DNA of 64,000 nt from Bagarius yarrelli (lineage: Eukaryota > Chordata > Actinopteri > Siluriformes > Sisoridae). The stretch lies in the NCBI GenBank assembly GCA_005784505.1, contig VCAZ01000153.1, positions 790,501 to 854,500 of the forward strand, written 5' to 3'. The position numbers were made by a program, and so were the translations under genes. This document shows, piece by piece, positions 1-12,663 of the stretch. A model generated the notes under the pieces. The model saw only the letters and a program-made list of their open reading frames with translations, ran no database searches and was not told the DNA's origin. The number at the start of each line of letters is the position of its first letter. Positions within the stretch are counted from its first letter, which is position 1.

Positions 1-812
1 CTTGTGTCTAGTTAGTAGAAGGATACTGCTGCACTACTAACATTTGACTTCTAAACAGTTGGACGCTCATTATTACTTATTATTTTGAATATCCAACTAT
101 AGATTTGATTTTTTTCAGTTTGCTTTATAAACACTGGATGCAAGGCAGGAATAAAAACTCATGTCCGTCATGGGACACTTATTGAATTTAGAGTATATTT
201 AGCTTATCTACAAACCCCATTTAAAAAAAATGCAATAACAATTAAACCTTGTAATCTGATCATTTATTTGGATAGTTAGTTGGATATTTAAACAAAGAGG
301 CATAAAAGTTTTTTAGTGTTTTTTTTGGACCAAACAAATTTTTTATTTGATAAATATGATAAATTTAAAGATACCAAATAAATGCCTTTAATACATTATC
401 ATTGAATATATAATATATTGTTTGCTGATATTGTGTAAACGTTGTGTAAAAAATTTGAGTATACGAGGGTCGGACAATTCAACTGAAACAAAAGAAACAT
501 TTATTGACACACTTCTCCAAAACACAATTAGCACAGGTCAATTATATGTTAAATGTGTGGGTCATGGAAGAAGATTAACTTTTTATCTTTCATGTTCATT
601 TAACCACTTCACCTTCAATCATCCTGTGTGTATTATGATTCTGATACAGAGCACCACCTTTAGTTCACAACAGCAACGTGCCCTCCTTTCTCCTATGGTA
701 CTTGGTGCAAGGCTGGAACTAGTTCAGAGCCGGCACGTGTTTGCACTGGCCATGGAGCGAAAACCAACATGTGACCGGAATCAGTATCTAGTTTAGCTTG
801 ACATTTTTTTCA
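1..812. other. AT-rich intergenic DNA, nothing recognised
   Basis: A 124-codon open frame (422-796, +) has no domain, signal peptide or exon-like boundaries and looks like chance. Confidence 0.5.
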
Positions 813-1110
813 ATCGAGTGTTGCAGTGCTAACATAGCTTTTTCTATGCTAGCTAATGCATTCTCATAATGTAAAAGGTATGACTGGACCATTGATGCGA
901 TTTAATTCTACATCAAGTAGAATTAAAATGCATAGCTTGTTGATAATCGTTCAATTGGGAGTTTAGATACAGTGAAATTAGCACTTTCAGAATCATTATC
1001 TAGCTCAGCAGTGCTAACGTAGCTGTATTTATGCTACATAACTGAATTTATTCATCAGATCATTAACTAGCGATGTGCTTCAATTCTACATTGAGTAGAA
1101 TCTAAATTAG
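813..1110 (+). repeat. Diverged tandem duplication with small hairpins
   Basis: Two related blocks about 180 bp apart. Each has a gtgctaac(a/g)tagct motif (about 827 and 1011), followed by a short inverted repeat of the form aattctac...gtagaat (901-927 and 1082-1100). The first inverted repeat is an 11-bp perfect stem with a 5-base loop. Divergence is clear, so the duplication is old. Confidence 0.5.
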
Positions 1111-2751
1111 AATTTTTTACACACATATATACATAAAAATTAGATGCCGCAGTGAGATTAAGTAGCACTAGAACAACAGGGCACTTAGCATTAACAGACC
1201 GAGCATTATAGTTGTGCACTTTTAATAGTGCAGTATCAGTGCTATGTCATAACCAAACTCCAGATTGGAACTTCTCAAAACAGAATTATTCTGTAAAAAG
1301 GACTAATTTTAACTAATTAACTTTTTTCTAAAACTTTTTCTAAAACTTTTGAAAAAAATGGCAGGTAAGAAACTGGTCTAAAATTAGGTAAGATTTTTTT
1401 TAAGAAAAGGCCTAACCACAGAATGTTTGAAACAGCAGGGACAGTGGTAAAAAACCTCTTTTGGCAGCTTGCTTGGAATAAGGTCCAAGGGGCAGTTTGT
1501 GACTTTTAAATGTTGCACTACTTCATTCAAGGAATGGCAGTAAAACCGGTTCAAACTGTCAAAACAATACAGAATGTACTGCAGTGACAGGTATGTCAAT
1601 TCTAGAATCAGAATTAATTTTATTGAACAGCACTCTGGGACAGTGTCCATCATTGGAAATAATATTAGTCAGAAATTTCAAATTAGCCTCGTTCACAGCC
1701 CTCTGATAATCATTAAGACAGCTCCTTATTATATACAAAGAAAGATTTAATATTTTTCTTTCATCACCGCTCTGCCTGCCTACAACGTTGCCTAAAACAA
1801 CTTTTAGCTTCGGAGATCTGCACTTTTTAAGTGCAATAGAGTCTTAGATCTTAAAACAAGTAGAGTAGAAAGATGAAAGAAGGACATCATGACGTAGGAG
1901 GAACAGTTTTATGAAGAGCACACAGTTCAGTGTCTATAAAAGCAGCAGCAAACCCTTTAGCTTTAGATGAGGTAAGAATGCGATGATAACATGGTGGAGC
2001 AGGAGACTTGCTTACTGTTAATGGTGGGACAGTCTTTTGTATTTTGTGTGTTGTCATCTGGTTTAACTCAGGTTTCTGTCAACAAAAGAAAATCCAACAA
2101 GTGTGAGGTAAAAAAAATATTTTTTATAATAAAAATGTATTTGTAAGCGAAGCACAGATGTCGATCAATGCAATGCACAGTGCACTGGTACAAGGCTGGT
2201 TGTAGATGTGTGCAATAGCGCAAAGGTTCTTCTTTACAGAGCACCGTCTACAGACGGCAGGCATGTATGTACTTAGCATCAAATATCAAAACATGCTCGA
2301 CATTGTCTATAGCCTATCATTCATGTTGTTGGTGCCACTGTAACTAAACAGTTTGGATAAAGCAGTACGACCATGAATAATAAACCTAAGAAGCTTCAGA
2401 CTAACAGTAAAGAGTCAAGGTACAAGAGTGAGGCGGCAAGGTACAAATTTAATTCTGCAATAATTTGGGCAGCTATGCTTTTATGTTTTTTGGATACAAC
2501 CCAAGAAAGTAACCAGACTTTACCTGTAGTCAGCATCGTACACAGATAGTCTTCTGTTGTTCTTTTTTGAACCACTATATTTTCTATTTTATTGTGTGGA
2601 TTTGAATATTTTCTGTAGAGGTATGCTGTTTTGCTAATTTAACCTTCACACAATCCTATTATTTATGGAATGTGAAGTGTATATATACTGTATAGGCACA
2701 AAAACCACAAACACTATGTTGGCCAGTGTTTCAGTTTCACTGTTAAACTGT

Positions 2752-2754
<3 letters not shown>
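1111..2754. other. Intergenic DNA, nothing recognised
   Basis: No domain-bearing frame on either strand. The - strand frame at 1384-1653 shows no known family and no splice-like context. Confidence 0.45.

Positions 2755-2810
<56 letters not shown>
2755..2810. repeat. (TA)28 microsatellite
   Basis: Uninterrupted TA dinucleotide tract. It directly abuts the end of a Tc1-type element, which integrates at TA. Confidence 0.97.
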
Positions 2811-2813
<3 letters not shown>

Positions 2814-3235
2814 AAGCCCAAAATTATTCAAACCCCTGGCAGATTCTTACTTAAAGTTACTTTTATTCAACCGGCAAGTTTTTTTTTTTCTGACCGGAAA
2901 TGACGCAAGCTAATAATAAAATAATAAAAGATAATAAGATGATGTACAAGAGGCATCACTGTCGAAAGAAATATTTCTCAGCTTTTATTTACGATTGAAC
3001 AAAAAGTGGCATGTCCAAAATTATTCATACCATTTGCAAACTGTCACAGTCTATGGGAAAATCCAAAGTTCTATACCATTCCAAATAGTCCAAGCTGTTC
3101 TAAAGCATCCTAATTACCCTGATTCATTGGGAACAGCTGTTTTAATTAACTCGACAGGTAAAAAACAGAAGCTCTCCGCTGTATGTATACGTGCAGGTGT
3201 GCTAGTATATTAAAAATTAGCAACACTGACTGTTA
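2811..3235. mobile_element. Tc1/mariner-type element end (IR/DR type), non-coding remnant
   Basis: Starts with gtcaagcccaaaattattca, the terminal sequence I associate with a common teleost Tc1 family. A related internal copy (catgtccaaaattattcata) lies about 200 bp inside at 3008-3033, matching the outer and inner direct repeats of IR/DR-type Tc1 ends. The remainder matches the non-coding flank of that family, but no transposase follows and the opposite end is missing. The + strand frame at 2995-3213 lies in this flank and is not a gene. The inner boundary is approximate. Confidence 0.6.
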
Positions 3236-3814
3236 GTTTGGAAAAATTACCGTTAAATAGGAAAGCTGAGGTTGGTTTATTCAAGAAAAGAGGATGAGCT
3301 TCCAGGGCTAGATGACTCACTGATAAATTTATGAAACAGCTGATTTAAATCATAAGTCATTTACAGCAACATGACAAAGATGAACAATAACAGAAGAAAT
3401 ATCTGGAAATTTTGATGATTCACTAATGAAAAAGCTGTTGGCTATGTGAAGGATAAACTCTGAGACTAAACATAACAAATACCCAGCAAATATAAAAAAT
3501 GTGGTGTAGCAAAAGTATGTTTTTTCGCTACATTAAATGTTGTATATTAGTCCCAATTTTCATTTGACTGCATATATTCAGGTAAACTGATGTGTGACGT
3601 TTAAATGATGCTGAACCTTTTCTATGAATTAAAACTCCACAAACGCATCAGCCTAATACTGTGGATGAATTCTACCCAGAGAAATTATAGACTAGATATG
3701 CTGATATTGATGTTAAGTTTCAAATCACATAAGCCAATAATTTATTCACAATAGAACATAGATAACATAAATGTTTAAACCTAGAAATCTGACAATTTTA
3801 TGAATGAATTGAGC
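3236..3814. other. Unassigned DNA between two Tc1-type remnants
   Basis: AT-rich sequence without a coding signal. Part of it may be interior of the element starting at 2811, but this cannot be shown from this copy alone. Confidence 0.35.
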
Positions 3815-4545
3815 CCATTTCAAATTCAATGCCCGCTGTAGGTCTCAAAATAGTTGAAACAGGCTGGATCACCATTGTCCTCTTCTTTTTTAAAACAGTT
3901 AGTAGACATCTGGGCTTCAAGGTTATAAGTTTCGGTATTGGAATTTCGTCCCATTCGTGCCTGATAACATGCTAGAAGGTCTCTTTCCTCTTTAGCACGG
4001 AGGACACGCCGTCCGGGATTTCCAACGGGAATGTCAAATTTGGGCTAGTCTCACCATAGAACGCTTTTTCACCTTGAATCAGTCCATTTTCACATAGAAC
4101 ACAACGGCGTTCTGGACCATGTCTGTATATGCCTTTAGAGCTTTAGTTGAGATCTGCAGATTGTGTTTACTGACAGTGGTTTCTGTAAGTATTCCTGGGC
4201 CCATTTAGTAATGACAGTCGCTGATTCATGCAGATGAGTGATGCAGTGTCGTCTTAGGGCCCAAAGACCAAAGGCGTACAACCTAATGTATTTCGCCTTG
4301 ATCCTTACACACTGAGATTTCTCTGGTTTCTCAAAATATTTTGATGTTATGCACTGTAGATGATGAGATTTGCAAAGCCTTTGCAATTTGACATTGACAA
4401 CTGTTGTTTTCCACAATATTTTTTTTACTTTTAAGAGACTTTGCCCCTCTAAGACATTCTTTTTAAAGCTAATTATGTTACAGACCTAATAACAGTTAAC
4501 TTCATTAGTTACTAAGCAAATTCTACTGCACTTCTAACAAACATT
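3815..4545 (-). mobile_element. Tc1/mariner transposase remnant, second family
   Basis: On the - strand a decayed frame (about 4416-4135) reads ALRRHCITHLHES, then TKWAQEYLQKPLSVNTI. This is the linker and second helix-turn-helix of the paired-like DNA-binding region of a widespread teleost Tc1 transposase. Flanking non-coding sequence (caatgcccgctgtaggtctc near 3828 and aagagactttgcccctctaag near 4435) is also characteristic of the family. The DDE catalytic part is largely deleted and the reading frame is broken. Outer limits are estimates. Confidence 0.6.
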
Positions 4546-7500
4546 ACATTAAAATACTAGCTAATTCTCCAACATTTCTGTAGTTGTTGCAGAACCACAA
4601 ATTTCTATCCAGTAAAAGAAATATATGTATCATAAAATTTATTAGACTCCATCCGTTCATAATGCTTGTGCGCTGCAGTTGGAATGTAATTTTTTAAAGG
4701 CTCTAAATACATAGTTTGAAAAAATAGAGGGACACATATTAATTGTTCTTGTGAAGGATCACACATAGAGAAATGTAAATTAAACAAATGTAGTTAACAT
4801 GTCAGTAACAGACCTTTTTAAAGAAAATAAAAATCTTCAAGATTGGACCAATTAGCCTTTATTCTTTGGACTTATTTAAAGCTTGTGGCTGCCAGTCAGG
4901 CAATTTTAAACAGATTGTTTCGTGATTGTGGAAATGTGGAAATGTTTTTATCCTGAGGTTACAGTGTGAGTCTGTTATGCAGAATCGCTGCCCTGACTGT
5001 GGACTTTCCCCAGCAGAACAGCACTATGTTGTTTTGGCTTAATTTCATGCATGAGTGCACACATCCGCCACACTCACACTTACACACACACTCACACACA
5101 CACATCTTATTGTTAAAATGAGTGTAAAAGTTCAATGCTTTTGACCGCCCTCTTTACACACCTCTACACGTTTGCACTGATATGTTATTGAAGGTCAGTA
5201 CTTGCACATGCTCACACAGACACTGGCAGCTATATGTTATGCGAGTACACATGCAGACTCAAATTCAGATATGTTATATGAGATATTTTTAAAATATTAT
5301 ACATGAACATTTCTTATGACTTGTAAAATTTAATGATTGACATAATTATCAAACACCCCCCTACACACGTGCCAATACTAGTTTTCAAAAGTAAGAACAC
5401 ACAAAAGACACAAATGTTTATAAGTGCCAGTGTTGTTTTAATGGAAGCTACACTCACCTGAATAAGTTGAACAAGGTAAGTTTGAATGTGTTGTCCAAGG
5501 TAGGTATACATATAAACACAAAAAATTCAGACGTAACAAGCATGAATTTATATTTTCCATGAAAAAATCCCATACAAATTCAAGATGGCTGTAGGATTCA
5601 TTTCTAGCAACCGTGATTGATTGCAATCATAGCTGGCCTTATACCAGGCCACAAGACCAGAATCACCACAGCACAGACAAAATTTTATTTCCATTTCCTT
5701 TTATGAAGCAGTGCCTGGAATTGACAGATAAATGAGCAGGCTATGCTCACTGCTGGCCACCTCTGGAGTGCTGTGGCTGTGTTCAGATGCAGGCATACTG
5801 CCTTCGAGTGGACCACATGGCCTTTCACTCACCCGATACTGGCGTGCCCAATGTTCCGCCTGCTTTTCCTACTCTTAATTTTGAGGGAAGTAATTAAGAG
5901 AAATTGTCTGCTATGTATCAAAAAGCTGTCTGACTGTCTCTACTTTCTCTCTCCCTTTCTCATATTTCTTGACAACTTTTGTCTGACAAACACATGTTGC
6001 ATGTCTTTGTTCCTTTTTTAAAGTTCTATACTTTAAATGATTTACAAATAGCCCTTAGATAAAAAAAGGCTGCGGATTGTGTGCGTGTGGATTCTGCAGC
6101 GGTTGTGTGTGTATGTGGTGTCAGTGGTCAGATGGGGAGAATTCATTCAATAGTTTTTCCACAGTTTTCTTTCTTGTGTCATAATTTTATTCATATGTTC
6201 GGTTGTATTCCTGTCATTCATTTGATGAGTACTCATTCTTTCCTTTCCAGGTCTATTTTAAGATGGACAATCTGTGAATGTTTACCATTTGCGATTCTCT
6301 TTACTTTTCCCTATTGCCTTTCTCTGTGCTCATTGTCAATACAATTTATCATATTAGGTCAGTTGCCTGGAGAAACAAACCTCCTTGCAACACAGCATGA
6401 TTCTGGCAAGTTGCTGAATTTTTAGCAGTTTCATGGCATTGGTTCATGGCATGGTTTTCTATTCTGTGTTCCTTTATTTTTGTGCCAAAGTCAATATTTG
6501 TGTCTGCTATTAAAGGCATATTTAGGATAATTATTACCTCATTACTACAATTATTACTTGCCCTGCTGCATTTTATTCACATCTGCATCACCAAATCACG
6601 TCCTAAGGTCTCTTATGTCATTTCTATTTTTATTTTTTTATATAATAAGGTGTCAGGAGATATGAATCCCATAGGATAAATTTTTTTTTATACAGTAAAT
6701 GACTTGTACATCTATGTTTGGGGTATGTTAAGGATCTCTTAAATAGATCTTTTTAGTTTAAAATCTGTAATCTAATGCAACGTTTGCTAAGATGAGTCAG
6801 AGAAACTCCTGTTTGGCTGCCCTGTCTTTCTGCCCTCAACATTCCTTTGCTTCAGTGTTGATTCAGCACTCGTGGCTAAAAACATGTTGGCAAGCTGTAA
6901 AGTGACTGTCGTCTGGGTGTAGTACAGAATTCTGGCTTGTTGCCGGTCGAGTCAACTCCATACACACAGAGTAAGACAATGCAGAGAACAGAAAAGATGG
7001 AAATTGGAAGCAGCCCAGAGTGCAATCCAGTGGCAAAAGACAAATCCATAGCAGCCAAACCGCTACTAGAGTGCACAGTACTAAATGCTAACTTGGTCCT
7101 GGCATAAAACTGGCAAGTGTAGATTGGATTTAGGAACATCCCTACTATGATTTAGGAACATCCCTTTGTATTAATATGTGTACAGTAATAATGGAAAACA
7201 CGATTAGTCACAGTTCATGACTTTATGCTTCTTAATAAATGAAGACTCTGAAATTTTCCAGGCCACAGACAGAGCTATGGTTACCAGTTTGTGCAACATA
7301 GTTTAAAAAGACATAGACAGAATGCCAGCCTGGTATTTATCACGCTGCACACTGGTAAAGGCAATGTGTCTCTGATGACACAGAGCAGGTCAGTAAGATG
7401 CGCATTAAATTTATAAACAGTTGTCACAGTTGTGTTCTATCTTCCATAATATCGTCATCATATTCTGTACATGACGTACAGAGTTTTCCCTGTTGTGTTT

Positions 7501-7548
7501 AAACTTTTGTATGTGTAATCCTGAAGTTATTTAAATAGTAAATACGGC
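4546..7548. other. Intergenic DNA, short CA-rich stretch only
   Basis: A CA-rich stretch lies at about 5080-5105. Two overlapping + strand frames (5743-6021, 6081-6425) are rich in Phe, Cys and Leu as expected of translated T-rich DNA and show no known domain. Confidence 0.45.
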
Positions 7549-8395
7549 TGTACGATTTGGATTTTTTTTCCCCCCATATTGATTGATTTGACATATTTCA
7601 ATATATAATATTCAATATATTGTTAATGTTAACAATGCCATCTTAAAAATCGTATTCCAACAATGACTGAAGACACAAATTATAGGGGTTCATTAATTAA
7701 GTTTTAAAGTATAGTTTATTAACGAAAAACGTTTAGCCTTAAAAATTAAGACAACTTAGTAAAATAAGCACCACACAAAATAACAAGTGCTAAAACTGTT
7801 TGTTTGGTTTAATGAATCTGTATTTTATGTTGAAAACAGCGCCATGTTTGGAAGGGCATGACACACAAGTCAAGCGCAGCAGCCATTTTGTTTGTTTTGT
7901 GTACCATTTGCCTCATGTTAAAACAGGCGATTTAGACTTGCATTCTGAGCACAGCTTCTGCAACATTCTTGACTGATTATTGACATATAAAAGTGTCTGA
8001 ACTAAGTTTCACTAAATTTGAGGTTTTTTTTGTATCCTTTACCGAGTGACCATGAGATTTTTTGTTGGAATTTCTAAATGCTTTATAGGTGAGCTTCTGT
8101 AAATTCATGAATTTGTGTCTGACTGTTTGCGGTCTGACAAAAACACTATTTGTACCCGGTGTTTATTGTATCTTGCTTCATTTAATCATAATAATTTTAG
8201 CTTTCCAAAAATATGTGACATTTTTAGCTTTTTGAGTGCTCTTTGAGTGCTGTAATACCTAAAGTTTTAACTTATGGAACACATTGTCCCACATTAACAG
8301 GTTATAATCCATATCAAGTAAAAAGTGTTTTCATCGTTATAGACAGTTAATTGTGATTTGATATGATATCGTTTACTGGCCCAATCCTAATGCTA
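7549..8395. mobile_element. Possible hAT-like element remnant
   Basis: The left edge (ggctgtacgatttgg) and, on the opposite strand, the right edge (ggattgggccagtaaacgat) resemble termini of fish hAT-type elements. No transposase frame is visible between them, the two ends do not clearly match one another, and no 8-bp target duplication could be confirmed. Confidence 0.25.
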
Positions 8396-8410
8396 AATAT
8401 GATAAATAAT

Positions 8411-8430
8411 TAGAAGTCTATAGACTTCTA
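8411..8430. repeat. 20-bp perfect palindrome
   Basis: tagaagtctatagacttcta equals its own reverse complement. It is AT-rich and stands alone with no flanking gene. Confidence 0.9.
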
Positions 8431-9015
8431 TAGGTCTATTAACTGTTATTCTTTTTCTAGACTATGATTAGACTGATTATAGACTGATCATTTTGTGTTT
8501 TTTGCCTTTTCCAACATGCGCCACAAAGTTTAAGGCACATGATTGTCTAGAATTTGTGCATGATTTTATTTTTCTTTTGTATATAGATATAAAATAATCT
8601 ACCTTCTTTGCTATGCTTTTAATGTTTCCACAAAGGCAAGTGACATTTCTAGGTCATTTCTAGGCTAAGGTTTGCGTCTTCCTCTCTCTAGGTTTAAACC
8701 ATTATTATAGAGCAGAGAGATTTTTATTGTTAATTGTTCAGCTTTTTAAAAAGCAAAACTTTTATGCTTAAACAATGTTTATTTGATATCAGCTGTTTTT
8801 GTCATTTTAGATGTATTTACAGGAAAGTCGACTCTTTATTAGCAATAATAGTGAAAAACTGGGGTTGATGATAAAAACGTTTTTTTCGGCTCTGGATATT
8901 TTTGTTTACCCAGCACACCTGATCCAACAAATCAATAACTTTCCTTTCTTTGAGATTTTTTAGCACCAGGGTTGGGAACGCATTGTAGGGAATTCTTTAT
9001 TGCATTACAATTTAT

Positions 9016-9141
9016 ACTAGTCAACATTTGAAGTGGACCAAAACCCTTTTATTAAAGATGAAAAAAAGGAAAAACAATACCTGTTCTTGTCTTAGGACAA
9101 ATTTGATGCACTTTTTTAATCCACTTCAAAAGTTGACACAT
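9016..9141. mobile_element. Short palindromic MITE
   Basis: About 126 bp with terminal inverted repeats: agtcaacatttgaagtgga at the left, and at the right a segment whose complement reads tgtcaacttttgaagtgga (one mismatch in the inner block). The interior is AT-rich and non-coding. I recognise the terminal motif as recurrent in teleost genomes but cannot name the superfamily. Confidence 0.6.
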
Positions 9142-11367
9142 TGTTAACAGATAGTGCTTCGATTTCAACTTCTGTATAAATTCATGTCAGCATAAGTCCA
9201 CACCATGAGCCACACTATATTTTTTCTATGCGGCCATTTCCTGTTTTTTGATTTCTCTAAACCCTTCTGCTCAAGGTAAGTGACATGGAACATGGCTTTC
9301 AGCTTCTGGTCATCTGGGTCATATGGCAGCATTCTGTGTTCCAGCATCGCTATTATGTTTCCTGTATTGCTTCAGGCCCTTACAAGTCCATTACATGCCC
9401 ACTTAACATAAATAACATACTTTCAGCCATTCAGGGTTCACTGACACTAAAACCATGCCATGATTCGCCCAAGGTCCAGACTTACCCGTTCTGACCTTGT
9501 CCGTTTTATTGCTTAGAAGTCAAGTGCACATTATTTAGCTAAAGTTTTACCAACAAAAGGATGCCATGCACCGGAACGCGAAGGCTAATTTTAGCCGTAT
9601 GAGAGGTTGCACATTACTTAAAGGAGGAGAAAACGACTGTTACTGACTGATTTGAGTTGTACTTTGGCATCAAATTAAGTGCATTAGGTAGAATACTAAA
9701 GTAAAAATATTCCACGTCAAGTTTTTCTGGAAATTTTTTGGCTTATACATATTTAAAAAAAAATCTGTAATTATGTAATTATGATGTATTTTTTTTTCTT
9801 AACTTTCTTTGAGACACGGTTAGGTAATATTAAAAATTGGTGGAACAATGATAAATGTTAACGATTTGGAACATAATTTGGTGTTATAATTTATAGTTTA
9901 TATAAAATGTTAAAGTTGTAAAGTAAAAAACTAATTTTGCCATTAGAATTTTACAATGCTTTAGGGGCCCGGCTGCTTAAAGCTAATATACTGTAAAAAC
10001 ATTCAACAGTTCAACAAATACTGGTTTGAAATTATCAACATTTCTATACTGGACTCGTTTTGAGATCCTGAACTGTCAAGTTCCATTTTTTTCTTGTGCT
10101 TAAATAGCCCAAATTAAAATCAGTTCCTGTCACTTGATTTTTATGACAGTCACCCCGTGTTTAGCCTAAACAAAGGGCATTTATCGCTACACCCACGCAC
10201 ACACAAATGCACCACATCCAAATCACAGCCTGACTTCAGAGAAAAATACGAACCACAAGCTCCCAGAATATACAAGGGTGTTGGGAGGGTAGGCTGAGTA
10301 TTTGTTGGAAAAGTTCTTAACCACATCTCACAATTTTGCTAATGCCAGGCACCCACAGTCCACAGATTATTAAGACAATTGGTCTAAAACTGATGCTTGA
10401 GACTATTTTATTGCTTGGCTTGTTTATTATTTATGTCCTCTTAATTTTCCAATATATATGTTATTATTTCATAAAACCAATTGTGGAGACTTAATAAATA
10501 CCAATACTTTATATGCCCACACACATTTGAGAGGAAAATAAATTGCTTACCTGAGTTGTTTCTCTTCCTTGTGAGTTGTGAGGACCTGTAGGAAAATGAC
10601 ACTTAATCTTAGCCAACAGCAGAGACTGGATTGGGCAGGAATGTGTGAAAAACCAACCCACCTGTAGCTTTACTGAAAAAATAGCTCACGCCTCAGAGGT
10701 TGAACATGCCATTGTATGTGTGTGTGTTTGTGTGTGTGTGAATACTTACATTTACTCTTCTATGTCAGAAAAAGTTAGCACTCTGCAAAAGCAAGTCAAA
10801 ATTAAAAAATAAAAACTTTTTCAGAAACAGTTTTCAAAGACAAACCGCAAATACCTGCAGTTTTTTTTTTACAGTATTACACTTTGTCCTATGTTGGGTA
10901 ATAGCCCGTCCTTTTAAGAACTGTAGCTAGAAAACAAGGAAATGGTCCAGTTAAAGTTGTCAAAACAAAAATGTGATTACTTTGGATGAGGGTGAGGAAA
11001 AAATGCAGAAGTAATATGGGATAAGAATTCAACAACACAGCTTTGTTTAAATGTTGTGCTGGACAATTAGACAACAGAAATATTTCTAGCTGAGCCCAGG
11101 GCTGCCTAAACGAATCTCTGCCCTGTCTGTCGGCCCATCTTATAGCAAAGAAAAATTAATTTTAATACTTTCGCATTCCCTTAAAAATATACTTAGGTAA
11201 TTATGTTGTCTGTGCATAAAAAATATTTATGCATAAAAAATTATCAATATTGCTCGCTCAGGTTTTACTTTTACTTTTAATACGTGATCTCGCAAACTGT
11301 TTTTAAAAGATCAATGATGCCCAGGATCTATTACTCACCAGGTTCTTTGACATCATTCTCTCAGTCA
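9142..11367. other. Intergenic DNA, nothing recognised
   Basis: Contains a short interrupted TG tract near 10717-10740. No coding frame on either strand shows a domain. Confidence 0.45.
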
Positions 11368-11562
11368 TTTACATTTATAGCATTTGGCAGATGCCCTGAT
11401 CCAGAGTGACCTACATTTATCTTTTTTTTCTTACAACTAAGTAATTGGGGGTTGAGGGCCTTGTTTAAGGACCCAGCAGTGGTGGCTTGGTGGTGCTGGG
11501 AATTGAACCCCGGTCTTTCAGGTACCAGTCCGTGGCCTTAACCACTGATCCACCATTTCCCC
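11368..11562 (-). mobile_element. tRNA-derived SINE with L2-type 3' tail
   Basis: Read on the - strand it begins with a tRNA-like head carrying A-box (gtggatcagtggttaagg) and B-box (ggttcaattcc) motifs, then caccaccaagcc...ctgctggg, and ends with a tail of the form tcactctgg...catctgccaaatgctat. That tail matches the end of the L2 LINE in this window (14911-14992). It is a mobile element, not a functional tRNA gene: the cloverleaf is incomplete. Confidence 0.75.
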
Positions 11563-12140
11563 AGACGTTACTACCCTTATGTGATGAAATCAAACACAGC
11601 AAGCTTAAATGTGATATAGATACACGTATGCGTATGAAAGAGAATTGCAATAATTGATAACATCTGAAATAGGATGTTCAGTTAGAATAAAATATTTGTA
11701 TTGATGATTATTGTTTGATTATTTGATATGATTATTTGTTTTCAAAAGTTTTTGTTCGATTTCTTTATCTCCTTTACAATATTCTATATTAAATATTGTT
11801 AATACAGGACTAATTAAATTCATTTTCGGACAACACAAACAACAGAGTGCCTGCCTTAAGGGCTACCAGAATTTTTTTTAATTTTGTGAGCCCTGCACAA
11901 CATCTTTAGTGACCATACAAATATTATCTACTCCTGAGATATCTGCTACAGATTTATTCTTTGTTCAACAAAGAAAAATTGTGCATGAATTGACAGACAT
12001 ATGTGTTTTTTGTTAATGCTTTCTTTCAAGAGGCACCTGAGAGCTTCGGAAAGTTTTTTTAATTGGTCCATTCACATTTGTATAATCTCTAAATCACATT
12101 TCAGGCATTAAAGTCATTGTTTTGTCTTTTGTGTGTATGT

Positions 12141-12279
12141 GAAAACAAGGTAAGCTTTACTCATAAACAGCCATGGGATTCTTTGTCTTATGCTTAGAGG
12201 AAATATGAGAAGTCTGTAACTGGGCCTCCAACACCTTGTGCACGTAAGTAGAAATGAGGGTGTATAAGACATAAATTGA
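12141..12279 (+). repeat. Direct repeat, copy 1 of 2
   Basis: 139-bp segment repeated at 13336-13473 with about six substitutions and one single-base indel (about 95% identity). Flanking sequence of the two copies does not match. Copy 2 lies inside the L2 retrotransposon. Confidence 0.9.
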
Positions 12280-12489
12280 AGCGTTTTTGAATGTGCATAC
12301 AAATATCATAAATTGATGCCAAATTGTGGTATTGAATGCGTCCATAGGGTTTTTTTGCTTTTAGGAAGAACCCTAGTGGTCCAAAACACTTTGTTTGACC
12401 TTACCTTTCATGCTAAGGATTCAAAGACTGTCCAAAGAATTTTACATCTTAGATTTTCTTTGTTCCATATCTATTAATAACAGTCTGGT

Positions 12490-12630
12490 ACCTAAGATCA
12501 GTGGTTAAGGTGTTGAACTGATACCTGATTTATCAGGGTTTGATTCCCAGCACCACCAAGCTGTCACTGCTGGGCCTCTGACCCCCTAATTGCTCAGTTG
12601 TATAGAAGAAATAAATGTAAGTGTTTAAGA
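12490..12630 (+). mobile_element. tRNA-derived SINE, tail truncated
   Basis: The head (gatcagtggttaaggtgttg) and B-box-like gggtttgattccc are followed by the same body as the other SINEs (agcaccaccaagc, cactgctgggcc, ctcagttgtata). The body stops at aaatgtaag. The usual L2-like tail is missing and replaced by a perfect hairpin. Confidence 0.7.
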
Positions 12631-12663
12631 TGAAAACTTTATCTTTTAGTTTTCATCTTAAAC
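12623..12663. repeat. Perfect 15-bp inverted repeat (hairpin)
   Basis: Arms gtttaagatgaaaac (12623-12637) and gttttcatcttaaac (12649-12663) are exact complements around an 11-base AT-rich loop. It lies at the truncated 3' end of the preceding SINE. Confidence 0.9.

Noticed and set aside
5743..6679. Three consecutive + strand frames that look like membrane proteins
   Set aside because: Hydrophobicity reflects T-rich DNA. There is no domain, no splice context, and the frames shift between pieces.
11500..11562. Possible tRNA gene (A and B boxes present)
   Set aside because: The boxes belong to SINE heads with SINE body and tail. No complete cloverleaf or anticodon arm could be formed by eye.
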